Part shown: positions 7,016-15,137 of the stretch, piece after piece
Position numbering within the stretch: position 1 is the stretch's first letter
Layout of the letters: each line of letters begins with the position of its first letter
From: Caryophanales bacterium UBA3260
Lineage (GTDB): Bacteria; Bacillota_I; Bacilli_A; RF39; UBA660
Assembly (NCBI GenBank): GCA_002362595.1
Contig: DEUO01000121.1
Location: 1-25,802 of the forward strand
Direction of reading: 5' to 3'
DNA: 25,802 nucleotides
The notes under the pieces: generated by a model
What the model was told of the DNA's origin: nothing
Database searches by the model: none
The model's input: only the letters and a program-made list of their open reading frames with translations
Position numbers and translations under genes: made by a program

Positions 7016-10000
7016 TGAAGAATAAGGGATTTAAGAAATATACAATATCATTATTTGTATGTTTTTTTGCGTTTTTAGGATTTGTTAAAGCTGATGAAAT
7101 TAGAACTTTGAATTTAGGTACAGCATATAGAATTGGCGATGGAACATTCGATAATCTTGTATGTTCTGCAGATAGTCCATATGTGTCAGTAAATAATAAA
7201 GGTGGCGAATCTGAAATCTTATATGATACAAGAACAGAAGATTTGAGTGGAATTGTTAATGTACATTGTACATGGCAAGGAAAAAGACAGGTAGGAACAC
7301 CTACTGGTCCTGGCTCAGAAGATAGTAAATTCAGATTATCAAATGAAGCATATGGAGGAGGTAATGGTTCTAATGTTACTGAACTTACTATTCAAATGAG
7401 TTCAGCAGATGGAATATCTACTCCTGTTAATGTTTCTGAAATGATTGGTGGAGGGAATATTACTTCATATGAATTTACTGAAGGTGAAGAATATGTAGAA
7501 TTTGAAGGCGGAACATGTGCTGGATCTAGATGTGTTTTAGCTCTTTCTACTTTAAGTAAACAAATGGGTGGAGCAAACAAACTTAAAGCAGAACTTACTT
7601 TAAATGTAGATAAGAATGGAACTTCATATACTGCTAAAGTACATATTTCCATTAATGCAGTTAATGCTACTAAGTTATTCCCTGGTAATTATGGTACGTG
7701 TGAATTGAGTGGATGGAGTCCTGCTACTTATCAAAATTCAACTTTCTATACTACTGATAGGAGTGGAGCAACTTTACCAAATTGTAATACTAATAATACT
7801 CAAGGTATTGTCGAGTTTAAAGGTTGGATAAAAGTTAGAATGGATCAAGCAACAATTATGTCTTCAAATCGTTGCCCTGATGATCAAATCATTCCTGCAG
7901 GAAGTACGGCAGAAACAAATGGTACATATATGGCTTGTTATAAATCTAAAGATTCTGTAATTATTACGTTTGCAAGAGGTAGTCTTGCTGAATCTGGTGA
8001 TTGGAAATCTGTAGGTAATTCTTCAAATACTTATTTTTATAATGGATCTGGAGGTTCTGCAACTTTACCAGATTTAAGTGGCGTTGAAGGATTTAAAGGA
8101 TGGGTTAAAAATGGAGCTGGAGATCCAATTGCTGCTGGAAATTATGTTCCGTTAGATGGGTCAAGATACTCTGCTTTATTAGAAAATGAAGTTTCATATG
8201 TTGATACTAATAAAGTAGTTAGAGAAGGTGGAACTACTGCTTTAAAAGTTCCAAATGTTAAAAATTGTACTTCAGATAATCCTGCTATAAAAGCGGAATT
8301 TGTTGGTGGCGAATGTCAGGTATCGGCTGGTAAAGATACATCTGGTATTTCTGCGAATGTAGTCGTTGAATTAGAAAATGGTGAGACTGTTACTTATACT
8401 TTTTCTGCTATTCCACAATTAAATAAGGAAAATCCTGATTTCTTTGTTGATACAAGTATTAACTTAGAGTGGGGAGTTAATTATAATGGTCAAGATGGTA
8501 GTACAGCTAGTGATAGTGATTTAATTACTAATGGCTCTTCATGTCCAACATTAAATATTAAATGGGGAGGACAAAATACTACACAGGATAATCTTTTTGG
8601 TAATCCTTATGGTGGTGCTAATGAACAGGTAAGAAGTACAAGCTACGAAGCACAATCTGCGTGTGATGGCACAAAATATTGGGCATTTTGTCTTGATCCA
8701 GGGTTACATGGCCCAGATGACGGATATTGGCATCCATATCTAATACAAGACAACGATTTACAGGGACATAAAAGGTTGTTTAAACTTGTTTCATATTTAG
8801 TAAAACAATATCCTGATTTAACTAGCATTGTTGTTACAAACTGGGATACTGATAAAATTGCAATTCACCATGCAACGCGTATTGCTGCAATGATTGATGG
8901 CGTTGATAGTGGACCAGGAGCTTTTAGTACAAGATATTATTATTATAGACATACTGCTACTGCTGTTGCTGCTTGCGGTGAAGATGGCGATGTATCTAGT
9001 TGCATTAGAACTGCTATTACCAATAATTTTGTTAAAGATGGTGACACATCAGGAAATCGTGCGTCTATGATTAATATGATGACTGATTTTTTAACAAATA
9101 GTTTAACAGAAAATCCTGCAAGTGGAAGTGTTGAAAAAACAATTGAGTCTCAAGAAGTTACTACTGAAGGAACAAATATTGTTAACACAGTTAAAGGTAC
9201 ATTTACATTACCAGCTAATGTCTCTGATGTTAAATTAGAACCATGTGGTGCAAATTCATTTGGTATTACTTGTCAACCTGCTTCAATATCTCAGAAGGGT
9301 ACTACTGAAGATGGAAGTTCTATTTATGAATATACTGTTGTATTAACTAGGGCAGTTGGTGCAGGTGCTTTGCCTAAAACTACTGCGGAGAAAAAGACTG
9401 TTTCTTATAAATTGTCTTATACTGGTTCGGGCGTTGAAATGATGAATTTAGCTGTATCTGCCGAGTATCCTTCATCATGGCAAAGAATGTTAGTATTTAA
9501 TTTAGGCGATGCAAATATTTATGCATATTTTCCTTTCCAATTAGATTGCGAAGCTTATATTAGTGGTTTGGATTCATATTTAAGTAATCCTAGTTCATAT
9601 CCTTATGCTGATGAATTTAAATCTGCTGGTTGTTGTGCATATTTAACTGATGAAACAAAATATGGTGATTTCTTAAAAGAAAACTGTGGAGAAAGATGTA
9701 CTACTAATACTTTAAATCAAGTATGTAGTTATTCTCCAACTTCTGGTAAAGTTGATGTTTATCGTATTAAAGAAGGCCATAAAAATGGAAACCCGCAAAT
9801 AGGTTCTTGCGTAGTTAAAGTTGATGAAAAATATAGTGTTGGTGCTAATTCTTCATTTATTAGAAATGATGATGTTGGTAATAAATATAATATTAAAGAA
9901 TATGATGCTAGTGCTAATGAATATTGCGAGGTAACTTGTCGAGAAGATTGGACAATTGTTATGGAAGCATTTGGTAATTATGTTGGTAAGAATGCTGTTG

Positions 10001-12732
10001 CTGCTGGTACATATTTTAAATCTCAAACTGATGATATGTTTATTGGTACCAAGAGAGAATGTTATACTTCTTATATTGATTATCAAGGATTTGTTAAAGA
10101 AATGTCTAACTTATCTCAGGAAGTTGTTAATGCTTACAATAGTTATTCTTATGCTGCTCATGCATATGCTGATTATAAAAAGCAAACTGAAAGCGATAAT
10201 AAATTAGAATTTTCATCTGAAACAGGTTGCTTGAAAATGCCTACTTGTGCGGATGAAAATGGCGAAGGCTATGATTATATTGAAGGTCAATGTTTAAAAC
10301 CAGCTACTTGTCCTCCTGAGGAAGAAGAAGGCGGAGAAGGTGGTTCTCCTACACCTGAGGGTGATGATGTAACTTACGGCGATGTTGAAATAAATGGATC
10401 TTGTTATATATCTGGTTCTTTACCTACTTGTCCTGAAGAAAATTATGGCCAAATAAATAATTTCAAACTTGACACTAGAGGAGATATAACATCTGGCGAT
10501 AAAGATAAAAAATATTCTACAAAAACAGAAAATGACAACACAAATAAAAAGAATGTTGTTACAGAAAAGAGATTATTAGGTGATTCAAGTCCTGATATGA
10601 AAAATATTTATAAAGGAACATCTAGTATTTCTTGTACAACAACGTGGGCCACTGAACCTGGAGAAACTGCAACTGGATTAAGTTGTACTAAGAGCATTCA
10701 AGCTGATGATGCTTCTGGAACTACTACTAGTACTAACTCTGATCATTGTAAAAGTGAAGCATCTGTTGAAGGAGTAAGTGGTTATTGTAAAGTTGAAAAT
10801 GATTATAAGAAAAATGAAACATTTAAAGAAATGCAACAATATAACTTAGAAGTACTAGAGTCAGATGCTACTAAACATAGAAGTGAGATGACTTCTAAGA
10901 CTAGAACTATTTACGAAAAGGATGAAAAATTCTATTCTTGTCAACATATTCAATTGCATAATGATTCTTCATTACCTTCTAATGCTACAAATAATGAAAT
11001 AATGAAGATTGATAAATATGTTTTAGGTAAAACAATTGATTATACTAAAGTTAGTTCTAAATTCGAGCCTGGCGCTACATATAATTACGACGATCAAGCT
11101 TACATGACAATTTTAGGAAAAGATAATTTAATCGAACAATATAAAGAAAAAAATGATAAAGCTTTAGGTTCTGATTTTGCTTCTTCTACTAATATTAAGA
11201 AGGAATATGAATTAAGTAATGTTAACCAAGCTGGTGGAGGAACTGGAACAGACAAGATCAATTTAGCTAAGAATTATTTGGAAACTACGTATTATTCTAC
11301 AGATAAGATTTGGACAAAAACTAATGTAGGAGAAGATGTTATTAACAAGTATGATAACGGCGAAGGTGAACTATTTGAAAAAGGTGATACAAAAGATTAT
11401 GCTACTAAAGAAGGAAGAATAGTATTATGCCAAATATCAGCTGGTACAACACCTGATTATAATGATAAAGAGTTTGATTTGGATAAAGAATTAGTTGCTG
11501 CTGGTACTGATGATCCTGATTGGAAGAGTGGTTCTTGTTTCCAAGTATACTTAAGATATAATGATGTTAATTATGTTAAGACATCTATTGAAAATAGTAG
11601 TTTCTATAAGAATAAGGGTGATTGGTATTTCAGCAATAGTAGTGGATTATTTGTTGCTCATGGAGATAATAAAGAAGATGCTATTAGTAAATTAAAGAAA
11701 CTTAATGGTACTAAGATGGATGCAGTTCCTAACGATTCAAAATATTGGGATAAAGTTGGTATATTTAATGTATTCCCAATAAGTTTAAGTACTCCAAGAA
11801 ATATTTATACTTATACTTATAACTTTGGTGATATGGGTTATTATGCAGAAAATGGCAACCTAGGAAGAATAATGGGTGGTAAAAAATCTGTTATTCAAGA
11901 AAATTCAAGAACATGTTTCTATGAAGTATTTGAAGAAGCTTGTATCTGTTGCGGTAGTCAAACATATGATTATTCTTATAGTGAAACAGTTAAAGATGCT
12001 GCTACAACTATGGCTGGTGAAATGGGATATGGAATGTCTGATACTGAAGAAATTAAAAAGAATAAAAAAGGTACGTTATCTATATCTGCATCTCCTGTAC
12101 AACTTTCTGATTTATCTTCAGATAAAAACAGAGAATTAGCTTCTAACTGGGGAACTTCATCATTCTATTATGATGGTGTTCTATATAAAACTGATAAAGG
12201 TTCTGAACTTTTAAAAGAAATAGAAGCTAAGGGTGAAACAATTTATGATAAGACTGATGAAAAGTATTCTCAATTAGAGTATGAATATGTTTTAACACCT
12301 AATGATATAGCATCTATTAAAGAATATAATGATCGTTATGGCTATGGTATTTCTTATGATAGATTAAAGATTATAGATAGATATAATAATGGTGATGCTA
12401 ATGGTGCAGATATTAGTAATAAAATAGATATTAATGATGCTGAAACAATAAGCTTCATGCATTACGGTAGTACTTTCTTGGAGGATTTTTTACCTGCTGA
12501 AGTTACTAAAAAAGCTTTATATCAAGGTGGAAATGTAAAAGTATGTGAAGTTGAAAGTGGTTCTGTTTTAAGTGCTGCTAGTACTGATCCATTGCTACGT
12601 AAAAAGATGAAGGAAGGATGCCGTTGGGTTGATTATGTTACACCTGCTACATTTGCTGTTGAATTGAAACATGATACTTATAATACTGGAGTCTTAAATC
12701 AACCTACTAAATTAAGAATGGCATTTAAATAA
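7015..12732 (+). CDS. Giant Cys-rich secreted multidomain surface protein, thioester-domain-like module
   Basis: The protein has 1905 residues, with a signal peptide (1-26, cut after VKA). By eye the modules are: Ig-like segments (about 30-90, 130-215); two B-repeat-like beta-grasp segments, each with a TLP...FKGW pattern (about 225-310, 313-390); a BIG2-like segment (395-465); a thioester-domain-like block (about 480-690) with YWAFCLDPG, matching the [YFL]C-hydrophobic-[ND] thioester signature at Cys559; a beta-sandwich (695-820); Cys-rich segments; an acidic Gly/Pro/Glu linker (about 1100-1125); and a long, unassigned C-terminal half. The Gln expected in the second thioester motif is replaced by AIHHATRIA (His617-618). 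I count 47 cysteines. There is no LPXTG motif, no C-terminal membrane helix and no lipobox, so attachment must rely on partners. It is coupled to the gene before it and lies upstream of the Tad-like genes. A covalent or disulfide-stabilised adhesin is plausible; domain borders are approximate. Confidence 0.85.
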   Translation: MKNKGFKKYTISLFVCFFAFLGFVKADEIRTLNLGTAYRIGDGTFDNLVCSADSPYVSVNNKGGESEILYDTRTEDLSGIVNVHCTWQGKRQVGTPTGPGSEDSKFRLSNEAYGGGNGSNVTELTIQMSSADGISTPVNVSEMIGGGNITSYEFTEGEEYVEFEGGTCAGSRCVLALSTLSKQMGGANKLKAELTLNVDKNGTSYTAKVHISINAVNATKLFPGNYGTCELSGWSPATYQNSTFYTTDRSGATLPNCNTNNTQGIVEFKGWIKVRMDQATIMSSNRCPDDQIIPAGSTAETNGTYMACYKSKDSVIITFARGSLAESGDWKSVGNSSNTYFYNGSGGSATLPDLSGVEGFKGWVKNGAGDPIAAGNYVPLDGSRYSALLENEVSYVDTNKVVREGGTTALKVPNVKNCTSDNPAIKAEFVGGECQVSAGKDTSGISANVVVELENGETVTYTFSAIPQLNKENPDFFVDTSINLEWGVNYNGQDGSTASDSDLITNGSSCPTLNIKWGGQNTTQDNLFGNPYGGANEQVRSTSYEAQSACDGTKYWAFCLDPGLHGPDDGYWHPYLIQDNDLQGHKRLFKLVSYLVKQYPDLTSIVVTNWDTDKIAIHHATRIAAMIDGVDSGPGAFSTRYYYYRHTATAVAACGEDGDVSSCIRTAITNNFVKDGDTSGNRASMINMMTDFLTNSLTENPASGSVEKTIESQEVTTEGTNIVNTVKGTFTLPANVSDVKLEPCGANSFGITCQPASISQKGTTEDGSSIYEYTVVLTRAVGAGALPKTTAEKKTVSYKLSYTGSGVEMMNLAVSAEYPSSWQRMLVFNLGDANIYAYFPFQLDCEAYISGLDSYLSNPSSYPYADEFKSAGCCAYLTDETKYGDFLKENCGERCTTNTLNQVCSYSPTSGKVDVYRIKEGHKNGNPQIGSCVVKVDEKYSVGANSSFIRNDDVGNKYNIKEYDASANEYCEVTCREDWTIVMEAFGNYVGKNAVAAGTYFKSQTDDMFIGTKRECYTSYIDYQGFVKEMSNLSQEVVNAYNSYSYAAHAYADYKKQTESDNKLEFSSETGCLKMPTCADENGEGYDYIEGQCLKPATCPPEEEEGGEGGSPTPEGDDVTYGDVEINGSCYISGSLPTCPEENYGQINNFKLDTRGDITSGDKDKKYSTKTENDNTNKKNVVTEKRLLGDSSPDMKNIYKGTSSISCTTTWATEPGETATGLSCTKSIQADDASGTTTSTNSDHCKSEASVEGVSGYCKVENDYKKNETFKEMQQYNLEVLESDATKHRSEMTSKTRTIYEKDEKFYSCQHIQLHNDSSLPSNATNNEIMKIDKYVLGKTIDYTKVSSKFEPGATYNYDDQAYMTILGKDNLIEQYKEKNDKALGSDFASSTNIKKEYELSNVNQAGGGTGTDKINLAKNYLETTYYSTDKIWTKTNVGEDVINKYDNGEGELFEKGDTKDYATKEGRIVLCQISAGTTPDYNDKEFDLDKELVAAGTDDPDWKSGSCFQVYLRYNDVNYVKTSIENSSFYKNKGDWYFSNSSGLFVAHGDNKEDAISKLKKLNGTKMDAVPNDSKYWDKVGIFNVFPISLSTPRNIYTYTYNFGDMGYYAENGNLGRIMGGKKSVIQENSRTCFYEVFEEACICCGSQTYDYSYSETVKDAATTMAGEMGYGMSDTEEIKKNKKGTLSISASPVQLSDLSSDKNRELASNWGTSSFYYDGVLYKTDKGSELLKEIEAKGETIYDKTDEKYSQLEYEYVLTPNDIASIKEYNDRYGYGISYDRLKIIDRYNNGDANGADISNKIDINDAETISFMHYGSTFLEDFLPAEVTKKALYQGGNVKVCEVESGSVLSAASTDPLLRKKMKEGCRWVDYVTPATFAVELKHDTYNTGVLNQPTKLRMAFK

Positions 12733-12749
12733 GAGAGGAGTGAGAATAG

Positions 12750-14273
12750 ATGAGAAATTCATATTGGGGTTACTGGTTAATTATGTTGGGTATATTTGTA
12801 GTCGTAATAATGATGCTTGCAAGTGATGCTACAACAACTAATACTCAAGATTATTACCAATTAAAAGAAGTTGCGAATAGTGCTTTATACGATTCTATTG
12901 ATTACTCTTATTATACACAAACAAGACAAATAAGAATTCTTAAGGAAGTTTTCATAGAAAACTTCCTTAGGAGATTTTCTGAAACAATAGCACCTAATGA
13001 TAAATATAAAATTCAATTTTATGATTTATATGAATCACCACCAAAAGTTAGTATAAAAATAGCTACTAGTACTGCAGGTTTTATTGTAGGCCGTGATGCT
13101 GGTGATGATGCTATTACAAATTTAGATGTTGTTAATATGATTGATTTAATCGTTGAGATGAAAGGTAATGATTTATCTACTCCTTGTGATGTTACTGGAT
13201 GTAAAAGAAAGGTTGAAGAAGATTCTGAATGTCCTTATTATACACCAGGCTCAACACCTGCTGATGGTGGTGCAACTCCCATTACAAATAACATAGCAAC
13301 ACCAAGTGGTGGTGGAAATAATTCCAACGGTGGGGGAGCTAACCAAAATGGTGGAGGTTCGAATCCTGCTGGTGGAGAATCTACTGATGAAAATGTTGCA
13401 ACTGCTTGTTCTGATGGAGAATTCGAAGAATTTGATGTATCAGGTTTAAAAGCATATGCTATGGGTCCTGTTAATGTTCGCGAAAATGCAAATTCTAGTT
13501 CAAAAAAATTAAAAACAATGACAGGCGGAGAAGAAGTAACTGTTATTGGAAAAAGTAAAACTGGTAAATATTGGCGTGTTCAATATGATGGCGATAAATG
13601 TGGATGGGTATATGGTCCATATATGGCTGTAAATTTACAAACTTATTTACCTAAAAATGGTGCTACAAGTGTTCAATTTAATATAACAAACGCTAGTAGT
13701 AGTATTTATTATGCTGATGATTCACATACAACTATATGTCATCGTAATGGTCAATGTATAAATGGTAGACAGTTTTATACTGGCGCTTATAAACCTATTG
13801 GTATTTATGAATTTGCTAAAAAGTTAAAAAATGCTGCTATTCAACTTCAAAATAGTGGTAGAACTTTAGTAATTGTTGATGCATATAGACCAGTTGGTAT
13901 TACATATTTTATGAGAGATGTTTTCTCAGATTATTTAACTGCCAATAGAAATACACAATATGCTAAGGATATTAATAATTTTGGGCAAAGCTGGTTCCTA
14001 GCTTCTCGTGCATCAAATCACAATTTTGCCTGTGCAGTTGATGTTGATATTGCAGGCGAAGAAATGCCTACACAGGTTCATGTTCTTAATGTTAATGCAG
14101 CTACTGCTTATTATAGAAAAGGAGCAGCAAATGCCAATAGTTTAGAACAAGTAATGCTTGGTAATGGTCTATCTACAATAAAATCTGAATGGTGGCATTA
14201 TCAACATTGCCCTAGTGAAATTAAAAACTTCATACCAAGTGGAGCTGATTTCTGGAATAATGGTTTTGCATAG
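12750..14273 (+). CDS. DUF5411-like membrane protein fused to SH3b and M15 (VanX/VanY-type) peptidase
   Basis: The protein has 507 residues. A short N-terminus and one membrane helix (about 8-26) lead into a TadE- or DUF5411-like domain (to about 150). A Gly/Asn/Ser-rich linker (about 165-215) follows, then a bacterial SH3 domain (about 232-292, with VNVRENANSSSKK and GWVYGPYM), then a zinc peptidase of family M15 (about 300-500). M15 motifs are present: DAYRP (Arg380), SNHNFACAVDVDI (His424, Asp431; the usual Gly is Cys428) and SEWWHYQ (Glu480, His483). These are the zinc ligands and general base of VanX/VanY-type D,D-dipeptidases or carboxypeptidases, so it should bind and trim peptidoglycan outside the cell. 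AGAGGAG precedes the start, 17 bases after the giant gene. The fusion suggests a local wall opener for the assembly machine. A strong hairpin lies inside codons 63-75. Confidence 0.85.
   Translation: MRNSYWGYWLIMLGIFVVVIMMLASDATTTNTQDYYQLKEVANSALYDSIDYSYYTQTRQIRILKEVFIENFLRRFSETIAPNDKYKIQFYDLYESPPKVSIKIATSTAGFIVGRDAGDDAITNLDVVNMIDLIVEMKGNDLSTPCDVTGCKRKVEEDSECPYYTPGSTPADGGATPITNNIATPSGGGNNSNGGGANQNGGGSNPAGGESTDENVATACSDGEFEEFDVSGLKAYAMGPVNVRENANSSSKKLKTMTGGEEVTVIGKSKTGKYWRVQYDGDKCGWVYGPYMAVNLQTYLPKNGATSVQFNITNASSSIYYADDSHTTICHRNGQCINGRQFYTGAYKPIGIYEFAKKLKNAAIQLQNSGRTLVIVDAYRPVGITYFMRDVFSDYLTANRNTQYAKDINNFGQSWFLASRASNHNFACAVDVDIAGEEMPTQVHVLNVNAATAYYRKGAANANSLEQVMLGNGLSTIKSEWWHYQHCPSEIKNFIPSGADFWNNGFA
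12938..12972 (+). other. Strong intragenic inverted repeat (RNA hairpin) in the SH3b/M15 fusion gene
   Basis: A perfect 13-bp inverted repeat (TAAGGAAGTTTTC at 12941-12953, GAAAACTTCCTTA at 12957-12969) has a 3-base loop. Outer pairs, one of them G-T, extend it to about 16 bp. It lies about 190 bases into the coding sequence and has no T run after it, so it is not a classic terminator. It may stabilise or cleave-protect the operon mRNA, or be a coincidence of the encoded residues. Confidence 0.7.
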
Positions 14274-14295
14274 GACATAGAAAGGAAGGAATAAA

Positions 14296-15102
14296 ATGGG
14301 AAATTTACTTGTACCTTTTAAGAAATTCTTAAGTAATAAGAATACAATTACTATATTAGGGGTTCTAGTTGGTATTGTTGTATTGTATTTAGGTTATACA
14401 TGGAGAGTACAAAAATCAATAAAGCCAACGCAAGTTCCTTATTGTAATACTACGTTAATACAAGGAACTAAGATTACAAATGATTATATAGAATATCTTA
14501 ATTTTCCAAGAGATATGATTGCTGGTTTTACTAATATTGAAACAGATGCATCTGCTATTATTGGTAAGCTTGTTAATTATGATGGTAAGATACCTCAAAA
14601 TAGTTTTTTCTTTGATGAACAATTAACTACTGAGGAAGAGTGGCCTGATTCTATATTTTCTAATATTCAAGATGGTCATACTATTTATAGATTAAAAGTT
14701 GATAGTGATAAGACATATGCTAATTCTATTATGCCTGAAAATAAAATAGATTTATATATGTCAACAACAGCTGATGAGGAAGATGGTAAGTTAGTTTTTG
14801 GTAGGTTAATATCAGAAATTCAAGTATTAGCTGTTAAAGATGGTGATGGTAAAAATGTTTTCGCTGATAGCGCGGAACCTTTAGAGCCTGCTTATTTGTT
14901 ATTCTCAGTTCCTGAAGATTTATTCTTACTTCTTATGAAGGCAGAAAAACTTGGAATTGAAATAATGCCAGTTCCTAGAAATGAATCATATTCAGCTAGT
15001 TCTGAAGCTACACAATTAACTAGTAAAGAACTAGAAGCTATGATAATTAACAGAACACATCAAATTAGTGATGAATGTACAGATTTAACTGTATGTGGAT
15101 AA
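14296..15102 (+). CDS. CpaB/RcpC-like SAF-domain protein of the Tad-type machine
   Basis: This 268-residue protein has a short cytosolic N-terminus, one membrane helix (about 18-35), then an extracellular SAF-like domain. The pattern is PYCNTTLIQGTKITNDYIEY followed by IIGKLVNYDGKIPQNSFFFD, the typical two-part SAF signature of CpaB/RcpC. A beta-rich domain with IMPENKIDLYM follows (about 130-225). In Gram-negative Tad systems CpaB sits by the outer-membrane secretin. There is no outer membrane here, so it may bind peptidoglycan or the surface protein instead (inference). Ribosome-binding site AAGGAAGG is at 14281-14288. It lies between the peptidase fusion and the TadA ATPase, as expected for an assembly operon. 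The C-terminus has a two-cysteine tail (DECTDLTVCG). Confidence 0.75.
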   Translation: MGNLLVPFKKFLSNKNTITILGVLVGIVVLYLGYTWRVQKSIKPTQVPYCNTTLIQGTKITNDYIEYLNFPRDMIAGFTNIETDASAIIGKLVNYDGKIPQNSFFFDEQLTTEEEWPDSIFSNIQDGHTIYRLKVDSDKTYANSIMPENKIDLYMSTTADEEDGKLVFGRLISEIQVLAVKDGDGKNVFADSAEPLEPAYLLFSVPEDLFLLLMKAEKLGIEIMPVPRNESYSASSEATQLTSKELEAMIINRTHQISDECTDLTVCG

Positions 15103-15137
15103 TTTTATATAAAAAGAATTAAAAAGAGGGTGTATTT

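Noticed and set aside
11876..12139. Second plus-strand frame inside the giant gene
   Set aside because: It is a frame-shifted shadow without a ribosome-binding site; the same applies to 9956-10207, 15787-16008, 16294-16488 and 23809-23994.
12550..12732. Sortase or membrane anchor at the end of the giant protein
   Set aside because: The last 60 residues contain no LPXTG-like motif and no hydrophobic helix.
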